This document shows positions 16,921 through 26,895 of a stretch of DNA of 64,000 nucleotides, one piece after another (the first letter of the stretch is position 1; each line of letters begins with the position of its first letter). Origin of the DNA: Micromonospora chersina. Lineage in GTDB: Bacteria; Actinomycetota; Actinomycetes; Mycobacteriales; Micromonosporaceae. The position numbers and the translations under genes are program-made. The notes below the pieces were generated by a model, which had not been told where the DNA came from, searched no databases, and saw nothing but the letters and a program-made list of their open reading frames with translations. Location: assembly GCF_900091475.1 (NCBI RefSeq), contig NZ_FMIB01000002.1, forward strand, positions 5,394,001 to 5,458,000. The letters run 5' to 3'.

Positions 16921-17742
16921 TCACTGGGTGGGCTGCTCGGGCATGTTGTTGGGGAGGTTGTCCCGCGGGGTGGTGCCGGTGGCGGTGACGCCCTGGTCGC
17001 AGAGGGCGGTCGGGCCCTCGATGGAGGCGTTCACGCGCAGGGTCTTGATGAACTCGTCGATCCGGCCGTCGTCGGCGTTGTCGACCTTGAGCTGGAAGCC
17101 CCACGCCTGGAGGGAGATCGGCTTGTCCAGCCCCTCGTACGGGCTGAGCATGAGCTTCTCCTTGCCCTGCACCTTGGCCTTGAGCTTCGCCACCTGGTCG
17201 GCGGGCAGGTCGGGGCGGTAGGTGATCCAGACGGTGCCGTGCTCCAGGCTGTGCACCGCGTGCTCGTTGGCGATCGGGGCGTCGTAGACGTCGCCCATGC
17301 AGTTCTGCCAGGCCTGGTTGTGCGGGCCGGCGACCGGCGGGGACACGTCGTACTTGATCGTGCCCGGCTGGTGGTTGCCGCCCTTGACCAGGTTCTTGTC
17401 CTTCTTGCGGAAGTCGACGATGCCGTTGATGGCGTCGGCCCGCTTCTGCCACGGCTGCGAACCCTGGTAGACCGCCCACGCCCCGACACCGATGATGCCG
17501 ACGGCCAGCACGCCGACCGCGACGAAGAGGGCGATCGGACCCCACGCGCGACCCTGGCTCACCTTCACCGGGGTGACCGGCTTGCGGCCCTTGCCGCCGG
17601 TCTGCCGGGCGGGGCCCTTGCCGGCCCCGGCCTTGCCGCCGGCGGGCTTGTCGGCAGCGGCGGGCCGGCCGGCGGCCGGCTTCTTGCCGGTGCTGACCAC
17701 GGTCGGACGGCGCTCCGGGCCGCCCGGGGTGCTGATGCTCAT
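16921..17742 (-). CDS. DUF3105 family membrane-anchored protein
   Basis: A 273-residue protein. Residues ~1-62 are low-complexity Gly/Ala/Lys/Pro; one transmembrane helix (~68-92) follows, then an external DUF3105 domain with its signature elements SPPVAGPHNQAWQNCMGDVYD and HAVHSLEHGTVWITYR. The conserved His and Cys residues suggest metal or redox chemistry, but no activity is known for the family. It is the first gene of a two-gene operon with DUF305 and is divergent from argS across 99 bases. Confidence 0.88.
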   Translation of the reverse strand: MSISTPGGPERRPTVVSTGKKPAAGRPAAADKPAGGKAGAGKGPARQTGGKGRKPVTPVKVSQGRAWGPIALFVAVGVLAVGIIGVGAWAVYQGSQPWQKRADAINGIVDFRKKDKNLVKGGNHQPGTIKYDVSPPVAGPHNQAWQNCMGDVYDAPIANEHAVHSLEHGTVWITYRPDLPADQVAKLKAKVQGKEKLMLSPYEGLDKPISLQAWGFQLKVDNADDGRIDEFIKTLRVNASIEGPTALCDQGVTATGTTPRDNLPNNMPEQPTQ

Positions 17743-17829
17743 CGTGCCTCGTCAGGTCGGTCGGTCAGGGGAGCCGCGGGGCCGGTTCACATGCTGGGTC
17801 GCCGCCGCGGGGACCGAGTCTACCCCCGA

Positions 17830-17835
17830 TAACAT
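17830..17835 (+). promoter_or_regulatory. Possible -10 element for leaderless argS transcript
   Basis: TAACAT ends 6 bases before the argS GTG start, so transcription would begin at or next to the start codon. No ribosome-binding site precedes the GTG, which agrees with a leaderless mRNA. A clear -35 element was not found. Confidence 0.4.
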
Positions 17836-17841
17836 GGTTCG

Positions 17842-19506
17842 GTGACTCCCGCAGAACTCGCCGAGGTCGTCCTCGCCGCAGCCCACGCCGTCTTCGAAGA
17901 CCGGGGCCTGGATCGCTCCGCGCTGCCCGCGCAGACCACCGTCGAGCGACCCCGCAACCCCGAGCACGGCGACTACGCCTCGACGCTGGCGCTGCAGCTC
18001 AGCAAGAAGGTCGGCGTGCCCCCGCGGGAGCTGGCCGCCGCCCTGGCCGACCAGCTGGGCCGGGCGCCGGGGGTCAAGTCGGTGGAGATCGCCGGCCCGG
18101 GCTTCCTCAACATCCGGCTCGACGCGGCCGCCGCCGGCCAGCTCGCCAAGGTCATCGTCGAGGCCGGCCCGGAGTACGGCCGCGGCGACGCCCTCGCCGG
18201 CCAGCGGATCAACCTGGAGTTCGTCTCGGCGAACCCGACCGGCCCGGTGCACATCGGCGGGGTCCGGTGGGCGGCCGTCGGTGACGCGCTCAGCCGGCTG
18301 CTCCGCGCCACCGGCGCCGACGTCGGCACCGAGTACTACTTCAACGACGCCGGCTCCCAGATCGACCGGTTCGCCCGCTCGCTGCTCGCCGCCGCCCAGG
18401 GTCAGCCGGCCCCGGAGGACGGCTACGGCGGCGCGTACATCGCGGAGATCGCGGCCGAGGTGGTCAAGCGCCGGCCCGAGGTGCTCGACCTCGACGAGGC
18501 CGCGGCCCAGGAGGTGTTCCGGGTCGAGGGTGTCCAGCTGATGTTCGCCGAGATCAAGTCGTCGCTGCGCGACTTCGGCGTGGAGTTCGACACCTACTTC
18601 AACGAGAAGGACCTGCACGACCGGGGCGAGCTGGACAAGGCGCTCGACCGGCTGCGGGAGCAGGGCCACCTCTACGAGTCCGAGGGCGCCACCTGGCTGC
18701 GCACCACCGACTTCGGCGACGACAAGGACCGGGTGCTGCGCAAGTCCAACGGCGAGTGGACCTACTTCGCCGCCGACTGCGCCTACTACCTGGACAAGCG
18801 CGAGCGCGGCTTCGAACGCGTGGTGATCATGCTGGGCGCCGACCACCACGGCTACATCGGCCGGATGAAGGCCATGGCCGCCTGCTTCGGCGACGACCCG
18901 GACCGCAACCTGGAGATCCTCATCGGTCAGCTGGTCAACCTGCTCCGCGACGGCGCTCCGGTGCGGATGAGCAAGCGGGCCGGCACCGTGGTCACCCTGG
19001 AGGACCTGGTCGACGCGATCGGCGTGGACGCCTCCCGCTACGCGCTGGCCCGCTACTCCAGCGACTCGCCGATCGACATCGACGTGGAGCTGTGGACCCG
19101 GGCCACCCGCGACAACCCGGTCTACTACGTGCAGTACGTGGCCGCCCGCACCGCGAGCGTGGGCCGCAACGCCGCCGAGGTCGGGCTGACCCGGGGCGAC
19201 GCCACCGCCTTCCGCGCCGAGCTGCTCTCCCACGAGAAGGAGAACGAGCTGCTCAAGGCGCTCGCCGAGTTCCCCGCCGTGGTGTCCTCGGCGGCCGAGC
19301 TGCGGGGCCCGCACCTGGTCGCCCGCTACCTGGAGCGGCTGGCCGGCGCCTACCACCGGTTCTACGACAACTGCCGGATCCTGCCGCGCGGCGACGAGGA
19401 GGTCACCGACCTGCACCGGGCCCGGCTGTGGCTCAACGACGCCACCCGGGTGGTCATCGCGAACGGCCTGCGCCTGCTCGGCGTCTCGGCCCCGGAGCGG
19501 ATGTAA
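17842..19506 (+). CDS. argS: Arginyl-tRNA synthetase
   Basis: A 554-residue class I synthetase that charges tRNA-Arg in the cytoplasm. The HIGH signature appears as HIGG (His137) in [14 protein letters not shown], which is diagnostic of ArgRS, and the second signature as MSKR (376-379). The N-terminal tRNA-binding domain (1-~110) and the C-terminal anticodon-binding helices, including DNCRILP near the end, are present; the length is normal. It heads the cluster argS-lysA-hom: its TAA stop overlaps the lysA ATG by one base, so translation is coupled. The GTG start lacks a ribosome-binding site and is probably leaderless. Confidence 0.97.
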   Translation: MTPAELAEVVLAAAHAVFEDRGLDRSALPAQTTVERPRNPEHGDYASTLALQLSKKVGVPPRELAAALADQLGRAPGVKSVEIAGPGFLNIRLDAAAAGQLAKVIVEAGPEYGRGDALAGQRINLEFVSANPTGPVHIGGVRWAAVGDALSRLLRATGADVGTEYYFNDAGSQIDRFARSLLAAAQGQPAPEDGYGGAYIAEIAAEVVKRRPEVLDLDEAAAQEVFRVEGVQLMFAEIKSSLRDFGVEFDTYFNEKDLHDRGELDKALDRLREQGHLYESEGATWLRTTDFGDDKDRVLRKSNGEWTYFAADCAYYLDKRERGFERVVIMLGADHHGYIGRMKAMAACFGDDPDRNLEILIGQLVNLLRDGAPVRMSKRAGTVVTLEDLVDAIGVDASRYALARYSSDSPIDIDVELWTRATRDNPVYYVQYVAARTASVGRNAAEVGLTRGDATAFRAELLSHEKENELLKALAEFPAVVSSAAELRGPHLVARYLERLAGAYHRFYDNCRILPRGDEEVTDLHRARLWLNDATRVVIANGLRLLGVSAPERM

Positions 19507-20891
19507 TGCGGGCGCACGAGGCCGGTGCCCTGCACGGCGACATCGGCAACCGGGGGCCGGCCTGGCTGCGTACCCCGGTCGACGTCAACGACCTGGTCCC
19601 GCAGCTGTGGCCGCGCAACGTGGCGCGCGGCGCGGGCGGCGCCCTCGCCGTCGCCGGCCTGGACGTCCGCGACCTGGCCGCCGAGTTCGGCACCCCGGTG
19701 TACGTGCTCGACGAGGACGACCTGCGCGCCCGCGCCCGCGAGTTCCGCGACGCCTTCCCCGACGCCGACGTCTACTACGCCGGCAAGGCGTTCCTCTGCC
19801 GGGCGGTGGTGCGGATGATCGCCGAGGAGGGCCTGTTCCTCGACGTCTGCAGCGGGGGTGAGCTGGCCACCGCGCTGTCGGCCGGCATGGAGCCCGCGCG
19901 GATCGGCTTCCACGGCAACAACAAGTCCGTGGCCGAGCTGACCCGGGCCGTGGACGCCGGGGTGGGCCGGATCATCGTCGACTCGTTCGCCGAGATCGAC
20001 CGGCTCACGGCGCTCGCCCGCGAGCGCGGCGTACGCCCGAAGGTGCTGGTCCGGGTGACGGTCGGCGTGGAGGCGCACACCCACGAGTTCATCGCCACCG
20101 CCCACGAGGACCAGAAGTTCGGCTTCTCCCTGGCGGGCGGGGCGGCCGCCGCGGCCGCCTTCAAGATCCTCGACGAGGACGTGCTGGAGCTGCGCGGGCT
20201 GCACTCGCACATCGGCTCGCAGATCTTCGACGCCAGCGGCTTCGAGGTCTCCGCCCGCCGGGTGCTGGCCCTCCAGGCGCAGATCCGCGACGCCCGCGGC
20301 GTCGAGCTGCCCGAGCTGGACCTGGGCGGCGGCTTCGGCATCGCGTACACCACCCAGGACGACCCGGCCGCGCCGCACGAGCTGGCCAAGCGGCTGCGCA
20401 AGATCGTCGACGGGGAGTGCGCGGCGGAGAACCTGGCCGTGCCGCACCTGTCCATCGAGCCGGGCCGTGCCATCGTCGGTCCCGCCGTGTTCACCCTGTA
20501 CGAGGTGGGCACGGTCAAGGACGTGGACGGCATCCGCACCTACGTGAGCGTGGACGGCGGGATGAGCGACAACATCCGCACCGCGCTCTACGACGCGTCC
20601 TACTCGGCGACGGTGGCCAACCGGGTCTCCGGCGCCGAGCCGATGCTCGCCCGCGTGGTGGGAAAGCACTGTGAGTCCGGGGACATCGTGGTGAAGGATG
20701 AATTCCTGCCCGCCGACGTGCAGCCCGGAGATCTTGTCGCGGTGCCCGGCACCGGGGCCTACTGCCGGAGCATGGCCAGCAACTACAACCATGTCCCGCG
20801 GCCCCCGGTCGTCGCCGTCCGCGACGGTCGGGCACGGCTGATCGTCCGCCGGGAGACCGAAGACGACCTGCTCGCATTGGATGTCGGATGA
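19506..20891 (+). CDS. lysA: Diaminopimelate decarboxylase
   Basis: A 461-residue fold-III PLP enzyme that decarboxylates meso-diaminopimelate to L-lysine, the last step of lysine synthesis. The PLP Lys is in YYAGKAFLCRAV (Lys94); other family marks are CSGGELATAL, the Gly-rich DLGGGFGIAYT and the dimer-site Cys in CESGD. The start ATG overlaps the argS stop (TAATG), and the last four bases ATGA are shared with the hom start. The pairing of argS and lysA is a conserved actinobacterial arrangement linked in Corynebacterium to ArgP/arginine-lysine control; no attenuator is evident here. Confidence 0.97.
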   Translation: MRAHEAGALHGDIGNRGPAWLRTPVDVNDLVPQLWPRNVARGAGGALAVAGLDVRDLAAEFGTPVYVLDEDDLRARAREFRDAFPDADVYYAGKAFLCRAVVRMIAEEGLFLDVCSGGELATALSAGMEPARIGFHGNNKSVAELTRAVDAGVGRIIVDSFAEIDRLTALARERGVRPKVLVRVTVGVEAHTHEFIATAHEDQKFGFSLAGGAAAAAAFKILDEDVLELRGLHSHIGSQIFDASGFEVSARRVLALQAQIRDARGVELPELDLGGGFGIAYTTQDDPAAPHELAKRLRKIVDGECAAENLAVPHLSIEPGRAIVGPAVFTLYEVGTVKDVDGIRTYVSVDGGMSDNIRTALYDASYSATVANRVSGAEPMLARVVGKHCESGDIVVKDEFLPADVQPGDLVAVPGTGAYCRSMASNYNHVPRPPVVAVRDGRARLIVRRETEDDLLALDVG

Positions 20892-22198
20892 CCTCACCCG
20901 TTCGCTTGGCGCTGCTCGGCTGCGGCACGGTCGGCAGCGACGTGGTGCGGCTGCTGCACGAGCAGTCGGCCGACCTCGCCGCCCGGATCGGCGCCCCGCT
21001 GGAGATCGCCGGCATCGCCGTCCGCCGGCTCGGCCGCGACCGCGGCGACCTGCCGGTCGACCCCGCCCTGTTCACCACCGACCCGCTCGGCCTGATCAAG
21101 CGGGACGACGTGGACGTCGTGGTGGAGGTCGTCGGCGGGATCGAGCCGGCCCGGACCTGGCTGGTCGAGGCCCTGCGCGCCGGCAAGAGCGTGGTCACCG
21201 CCAACAAGGCGCTGCTCGCCGAGGACGGCGCGACGCTGCACGACGCGGCCGCCGAGGGCGGGGCGGACCTCTACTACGAGGCCAGCGTCGCCGGGGCCAT
21301 CCCGCTGCTGCGCCCGCTGCGCGAGTCGCTGCACGGGGACCGGATCAACCGGGTCACCGGCATCGTCAACGGCACCACCAACTTCATCCTCTCCGCCATG
21401 GACGCCACCGGCGCCGGCTTCGCCGAGGCCCTCGAAGAGGCCACCGAGCTGGGCTACGCCGAGGCCGACCCGACGGCCGACGTGGAGGGCTTCGACGCCG
21501 CGGCCAAGGCCGCCATCCTGGCCTCGCTGGCGTTCCACACCCGGGTCACCGCCGCCGACGTGCACCGCGAGGGCATCACCGAGGTGACCGCCGCCGACGT
21601 GGCCAGCGCCAAGGCCATGGGCTGCACCATCAAGCTGCTCTGCATCGCCGCCCGGGGCGCCGACGCGGCCGGCCGCGAGACGGTGAGCGTCCGGGTGCAC
21701 CCCGCGATGATCCCGCTGACCCACCCGCTGGCCAGCGTCGGCGACGCGTTCAACGCGGTCTTCGTCGAGGCCGAGGCGGCCGGGCAGCTCATGTTCTACG
21801 GCCGGGGCGCCGGTGGCGCGCCGACCGCCAGCGCCGTCCTCGGCGACGTGGTGGCGGTCGCCCGCAACCGCCTCGCCGGGGTGCACGCGGCCAGCGAGTC
21901 GGCGTACGCGGACCTGCCGGTGCGGCCGATGGGCGAGGCGCTCACCCGCTACCACATCAGCCTCGACGTGGCCGACCGGCCGGGTGTGCTGGAGGCGGTG
22001 GCCGGGGTGTTCGCCCGGCACGAGGTCTCCATCGCCACGGTGCGGCAGGGCCCGGCCGGCGGCGGCCCCGACGCCGAGCTGGTCATCGTCACCCACGTGG
22101 CGCCGGACGCCGCGCTCGCGGCCACCGTCGGCGAGCTGCGCGGGCTCGACATCGTCCGCTCGGTCACGAGCGTGCTGCGGGTCGAGGGCGGGGCGTAG
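20888..22198 (+). CDS. hom: Homoserine dehydrogenase
   Basis: A 436-residue NAD(P)-dependent enzyme that reduces aspartate semialdehyde to homoserine, the branch to threonine and methionine. The dinucleotide site is LLGCGTVGSDV (residues 8-18), the catalytic domain shows VTANKALLAEDG and the substrate region GIVNGTTNFILS, and a C-terminal ACT domain (~353-430, starting YHISLDVADRPGVLEAV) should bind threonine for feedback inhibition. The start overlaps lysA by ATGA. It is monofunctional: no aspartokinase domain. thrC follows after 114 bases with its own ribosome-binding site. Confidence 0.97.
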   Translation: MTSPVRLALLGCGTVGSDVVRLLHEQSADLAARIGAPLEIAGIAVRRLGRDRGDLPVDPALFTTDPLGLIKRDDVDVVVEVVGGIEPARTWLVEALRAGKSVVTANKALLAEDGATLHDAAAEGGADLYYEASVAGAIPLLRPLRESLHGDRINRVTGIVNGTTNFILSAMDATGAGFAEALEEATELGYAEADPTADVEGFDAAAKAAILASLAFHTRVTAADVHREGITEVTAADVASAKAMGCTIKLLCIAARGADAAGRETVSVRVHPAMIPLTHPLASVGDAFNAVFVEAEAAGQLMFYGRGAGGAPTASAVLGDVVAVARNRLAGVHAASESAYADLPVRPMGEALTRYHISLDVADRPGVLEAVAGVFARHEVSIATVRQGPAGGGPDAELVIVTHVAPDAALAATVGELRGLDIVRSVTSVLRVEGGA

Positions 22199-22312
22199 CC
22201 ACCCGTCCCGCCTGATGGTTAACCGGAGGTGTGCCGGCGGCCCGTCGGGGAGGCTGGTCCACGCTGGTAGGGGCCCCGCGTCGACCGGGGCGGCAGAGGC
22301 GAGGAGTGCGAC

Positions 22313-23362
22313 ATGTGGCGGGGTCTGATCGAGGCGTACCGGGACCGGCTGCCCGTCACCGACGCCACTCCCGTCGTCACCCTCAACGAGGGGAACACGC
22401 CGCTGCTGCCGGCGCCGGTGCTCTCCGCCCGGGTGGGCGCCGACGTGTGGCTCAAGGTCGAGGGGGCGAACCCGACGGGCTCGTTCAAGGACCGCGGCAT
22501 GACGGTCGCCGTCTCCAAGGCCGTCGAGGCCGGTGACAAGGCCATCATCTGCGCCTCCACCGGCAACACCAGCGCCTCCGCCGCCGCGTACGCGGCCCGC
22601 GCCGGGATCACCTGCGCCGTGCTGGTGCCCCAGGGCAAGATCGCGCTGGGCAAGCTGGCCCAGGCGCTGGTCCACGGCGCGAAGCTGCTCCAGGTGCAGG
22701 GCAACTTCGACGACTGCCTCGCGCTGGCCGGCAAGCTCGCCCAGGACTACCCGGTCGCGCTTGTCAACTCGGTGAACATCGACCGGCTGCACGGGCAGAA
22801 GACCGCCGCGTTCGAGATCGTCGAGGCGCTCGGCGACGCGCCCGACATCCACTGCCTGCCGGTGGGCAACGCCGGCAACATCTCCGCCTACTGGATGGGC
22901 TACTCGGAGGACCTGCGCGACGGCAACGCCACGAAGGCCCCGAGGATGTACGGCTTCCAGGCCGCCGGCGCGGCCCCGATCGTCACCGGGCAGGTGGTGC
23001 CGGAGCCGTCGACGATCGCCACGGCCATCCGGATCGGCAACCCGGCGAGCTGGACCAAGGCGATCGACGCCCGCGACGCCTCGGGCGGGCTGATCTCGGC
23101 CGTCACCGACCGGGAGATCCTCTCGGCGTACCGGCTGCTGGCCCGCGAGGTCGGGGTCTTCGTCGAGCTGGGCAGCGCGGCCAGCGTGGCCGGCCTGCTC
23201 CAGCAGGCCGCCGCCGGGCGGGTGCCGGCCGGCGCGACCGTGGTCTGCACGGTCACCGGCCACGGTCTCAAGGACCCGGAGTGGGCCATCTCCACGGCCC
23301 CCGCCCCGCTGACCATCGCCAACGACGCGCTGGCCGCCGCCCGCTCGCTCGACCTGGTCTGA
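22313..23362 (+). CDS. thrC: Threonine synthase
   Basis: A 349-residue fold-II PLP enzyme that converts O-phosphohomoserine to L-threonine. The PLP Lys is in [10 protein letters not shown] (Lys59) and the phosphate-binding loop of PLP in [11 protein letters not shown]. This is the short actinobacterial type without the N-terminal extension. GAGGAG precedes the ATG at a good distance. It follows hom directly; homoserine kinase (thrB), usually the next gene, lies 5.7 kb further on after three transporter/envelope genes. Confidence 0.96.
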   Translation: MWRGLIEAYRDRLPVTDATPVVTLNEGNTPLLPAPVLSARVGADVWLKVEGANPTGSFKDRGMTVAVSKAVEAGDKAIICASTGNTSASAAAYAARAGITCAVLVPQGKIALGKLAQALVHGAKLLQVQGNFDDCLALAGKLAQDYPVALVNSVNIDRLHGQKTAAFEIVEALGDAPDIHCLPVGNAGNISAYWMGYSEDLRDGNATKAPRMYGFQAAGAAPIVTGQVVPEPSTIATAIRIGNPASWTKAIDARDASGGLISAVTDREILSAYRLLAREVGVFVELGSAASVAGLLQQAAAGRVPAGATVVCTVTGHGLKDPEWAISTAPAPLTIANDALAAARSLDLV

Positions 23363-23485
23363 CCGGCCCGCGCCAGCGGGGAGCGGGCGCCGTCACGCGC
23401 GTCGGGGTCCGTGCGTGGGAGCGTGATCGTGTGCGGCAGACTCCTGGGCACCCCGTACACCCCTTTGCAGGAGTGAGTAACGCCG

Positions 23486-26400
23486 ATGTCGCTGCTCGCC
23501 AGATTCAGTCTCGCCAACCGGGGGCTGATCGCCCTCATCGCACTGGTGACCACGGCGTTCGGGGCGTTCGCCGTGCCGTCGCTGAAGCAGCAGCTGCTGC
23601 CGTCCCTGGAGTTCCCGGCCGCGTTCATCGTGGCGCCGTACCCGGGCGCCGCGCCGGAGATCGTCGAGTCCCAGGTCGCCGAGCCGATCGAGAACAGCCT
23701 CCAGGGCATCCCGGGGCTGGAGAAGGTCACCTCCACCTCGCGTGAGGGCTCCGCCACCGTCCAGGTGCAGTACGAGTTCGGCACCGACCTGGACGACGTG
23801 GTCAACAAGATGCAGACCGCGCTGAGCCGGATCGACGCCCAGCTCCCCGAGGGCGTCGACCCGCAGGTGATCGCCGGCAGCACCGACGACCTGCCCGCCG
23901 TGGTGGTCGCCGCCACGGGCGGCGCCGACGAGCGGGCCCTGGCCGAGAAGCTGCGTGGCACGGTCGTGCCGGAGCTGGAGGGGCTGGACGGCGTCCGCAC
24001 CGTCGACGTCACCGGCGCCCGCGACCAGGTCGTGACCATCGTTCCCGACCCGGCGAAGCTGGCCGCGGCCCGGCTGGCCCCGACCGCGATCGCCCAGGCG
24101 TTGAAGACCAACGGCGTGGCGCTGCCGGCCGGCACGGTGATCGACGGCAGCCGCTCGCTGCCGGTGCAGGTGGGCACCCCGATCCGCACCGTGGACGACC
24201 TGCGCGGGATCGTGCTCAGCACCGCCCCCGCCGCCCCGGTACGCCTCGGCGACGTGGCCCGCGTGGAGCAGCAGCTCGCCCCGGCGACCGCCTTCACCCG
24301 CACCAACGGCAAGCCCAGCCTCGGCATCGCCGTCACCGCCTCGCCGGACGGCAACGCGGTGGCGATCTCCCACGACATCCGGGACCGCCTGGAGGAGCTG
24401 GAGGCCGCCTCCGGCGCCGACCTGACAGTGGTCTTCGACCAGGCCCCGTTCGTCGAGCGGTCCATCGAGAGCCTCACCACCGAGGGCCTGCTCGGCCTGC
24501 TCATGGCGGTCGTGGTGATCCTGGTCTTCCTGCTCTCCGTCCGCTCCACAGTGGTCACCGCGGTCTCCATCCCGCTGTCGGTGCTTGTCGCGCTGATCGT
24601 GCTCTGGGCCGGCGACTACTCGCTGAACCTGCTCACCCTGGGCGCGCTGACCATCGCCGTGGGGCGGGTGGTCGACGACTCGATCGTGGTGCTGGAGAAC
24701 ATCAAGCGGCACCTGGAGTACGGCGAGCCGAAGCGGGACGCCATCCTGGCCGCGGTCCGCGAGGTGGCCGGCGCGGTGACCGCCTCGACCCTCACCACGG
24801 TCGCCGTCTTCGCGCCGATCGCGCTGGTGGGCGGCTTCGTGGGGCAGCTCTTCGCGCCGTTCGCGATCACCGTGACGGTGGCCCTGCTCGCCTCGCTGCT
24901 GGTCTCGCTGACCGTGATCCCGGTGCTGGCGTACTGGTTCCTCAGGCCGTCGCGCGGCGGGGCCGACGAGGCCGCCGCCCGGCACGCCGCCGAGGAGAAG
25001 GAGCTGCGCAGCCCGTTGCAGCGCGGGTACCTGCCGGTGATCGGCTTCGCCACCCGGTCCCGGGGCACCCGCTGGGCCACCGTGGCGCTGGGCCTGCTGG
25101 TGCTCTTCGGCACCTTCGGGCTGGCCCAGAAGCTGGAGACCAACTTCCTGGACGACTCGGGCCAGGACACGCTGGCCATGCGGCAGCAGCTGCCGGCGGG
25201 CACCGGGCTGACCGGCACCGACCAGGCCGCCGCACGGGTCGAGGAGATCCTCCGGCGTACGCCGGGGGTGGCGACGTACCAGGTCACCGCGGGCGGCGCC
25301 GACAACCCGTGGGCGGGCGGCGGCAACGACAGCGCCTCCTGGTCGCTGGCGCTCACCGATGACACCGACGCCGCGGAGGTCCGCGAGAAGCTGCGCAAGG
25401 AGTTCGACGCGCTCGGCCCGGAGGCCGGCGAGGTGACCTTCGGCGGCGGGCAGAACGCCTCCGCCAACCAGCTCGAGGTGGTCGTGCAGGCCGCCGACCA
25501 GGAGACGCTGACCCGGGCCGCCGAGGCCGTCCGGGACGCGATGGCCGGCACGCCGGGCGTCGAGGACGTCACCACCGGCCTGGCCACCCGGGTGCCCCGG
25601 GTCGAGGTGACAGTGGACCGGGTCGCCGCGGCCCGGGTCGGTCTGACCGAGGCGGCGGTGGGGCAGGTCGTGGCCCAGGCGTACCGGGGGGCGCCGCTCG
25701 GCCAGGTCACCCTGGACGGCACCCCGCAGAACGTGGTGCTGAGCACCGGGGCCCGGCCGCCGCTGAGCGTGGCCGAGTTGCGGGCGCTGCCGGTCGGCCC
25801 GGTGAAGCTGGACGACATCGCCGACGTCGACCAGGTCGAGGGCCCGCAGCAGGTGACCCGCATCGACGGTGAGCGGAGCGTGTCGGTGACCGGCACGGCG
25901 ACCGGCTCGAACCTCGGTGCCACCACCCAGGAGCTGCAGAGGAAGCTTGACGCGCTGGACGTGCCGGGGGCGACGTTCGTCATCGGCGGCGTGAGCGCGG
26001 ACCAGGCGGACGCCTTCGCCGACCTGGGTCTGGCCGTGCTGGCCGCGATCGCGATCGTCTTCCTGATCATGGTGGGCACGTTCCGCAGCCTGACCCAGGC
26101 GCTGATCCTGCTGATCTCCGTGCCGTTCGCGGCGACCGGCGCGATCGGGCTGCTCCTGCTCACCGGCACCCCGCTGGGCGTGCCGGCGCTGATCGGCGTG
26201 CTCATGCTTGTCGGCATCGTGGTGACGAACGCGATCGTGCTGCTCGACCTGATCAACCAGTACCGCGGGCAGGGCATGGGCGTGACCGAGGCGGTGGTCG
26301 AGGGCGGCCGGCGCCGGCTGCGCCCGATCCTGATGACCGCGGTCGCCACGGTGTTCGCGCTGCTGCCGATGGCGTTCGGCCTGACCGGCGAGGGCGGCTT

Positions 26401-26731
26401 CATCTCGAAGCCGCTGGCCGTCGTGGTGATCGGCGGCCTGCTCAGCTCGACGCTGCTGACGCTGATCCTGGTGCCGACCCTCTACACGATGGTGGAGCGC
26501 ACCAAGGAGTCCTTCCGGGAGCGCCGGGCCCGCAGGCACGGCACCCCGGTGCCCGCGGAGCCGCCGGCGCCGGTCCCGGTGACCGTGGGGGGCGGGGAGC
26601 GCCCGGCCGAGGCCGCTGACGGCCTGCCGGCCCGCCCGGCGCCGTCGGCCGCCCTGGTCGACGGCACGGACCAGTTCGAGGTGTTGCGCCTGCCGAAGAG
26701 CCGCCGGTCCCCGCTCCCGCCGACGGAGTAG
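23486..26731 (+). CDS. RND (HAE1/AcrB-type) efflux permease
   Basis: A 1081-residue transporter with the AcrB layout: helix 1 at ~14-33, a large porter domain (~35-330), helices 2-7 (~335-560), a second porter domain, and helices 8-12 ending near 1000, followed by a Pro/Ala-rich tail. The proton-relay pair is in VGRVVDDSIVVLENI. Such pumps normally need a periplasmic adaptor and an outer-membrane channel; neither is encoded nearby and the organism should lack an outer membrane. Alternatives are export of lipids or a role in envelope assembly. The ATG follows GGAG. It separates thrC from thrB and is not obviously linked to either. Confidence 0.9.
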   Translation: MSLLARFSLANRGLIALIALVTTAFGAFAVPSLKQQLLPSLEFPAAFIVAPYPGAAPEIVESQVAEPIENSLQGIPGLEKVTSTSREGSATVQVQYEFGTDLDDVVNKMQTALSRIDAQLPEGVDPQVIAGSTDDLPAVVVAATGGADERALAEKLRGTVVPELEGLDGVRTVDVTGARDQVVTIVPDPAKLAAARLAPTAIAQALKTNGVALPAGTVIDGSRSLPVQVGTPIRTVDDLRGIVLSTAPAAPVRLGDVARVEQQLAPATAFTRTNGKPSLGIAVTASPDGNAVAISHDIRDRLEELEAASGADLTVVFDQAPFVERSIESLTTEGLLGLLMAVVVILVFLLSVRSTVVTAVSIPLSVLVALIVLWAGDYSLNLLTLGALTIAVGRVVDDSIVVLENIKRHLEYGEPKRDAILAAVREVAGAVTASTLTTVAVFAPIALVGGFVGQLFAPFAITVTVALLASLLVSLTVIPVLAYWFLRPSRGGADEAAARHAAEEKELRSPLQRGYLPVIGFATRSRGTRWATVALGLLVLFGTFGLAQKLETNFLDDSGQDTLAMRQQLPAGTGLTGTDQAAARVEEILRRTPGVATYQVTAGGADNPWAGGGNDSASWSLALTDDTDAAEVREKLRKEFDALGPEAGEVTFGGGQNASANQLEVVVQAADQETLTRAAEAVRDAMAGTPGVEDVTTGLATRVPRVEVTVDRVAAARVGLTEAAVGQVVAQAYRGAPLGQVTLDGTPQNVVLSTGARPPLSVAELRALPVGPVKLDDIADVDQVEGPQQVTRIDGERSVSVTGTATGSNLGATTQELQRKLDALDVPGATFVIGGVSADQADAFADLGLAVLAAIAIVFLIMVGTFRSLTQALILLISVPFAATGAIGLLLLTGTPLGVPALIGVLMLVGIVVTNAIVLLDLINQYRGQGMGVTEAVVEGGRRRLRPILMTAVATVFALLPMAFGLTGEGGFISKPLAVVVIGGLLSSTLLTLILVPTLYTMVERTKESFRERRARRHGTPVPAEPPAPVPVTVGGGERPAEAADGLPARPAPSAALVDGTDQFEVLRLPKSRRSPLPPTE

Positions 26732-26895
26732 CCGCGCGATCCCCCCGCCGCGGGTGGCCGTCCCCTGGTGGACGGCCACCCGCTGCGTACGGGGCAGTGG
26801 GAAACCGCCCGGCGCGGTACGGTGAGTGAGCCGACACCTACTCAAGGTGGCGGCCCGTCCCGTGTGGGCGGCCGGCCGGACCGGAAGCGGGGGCG

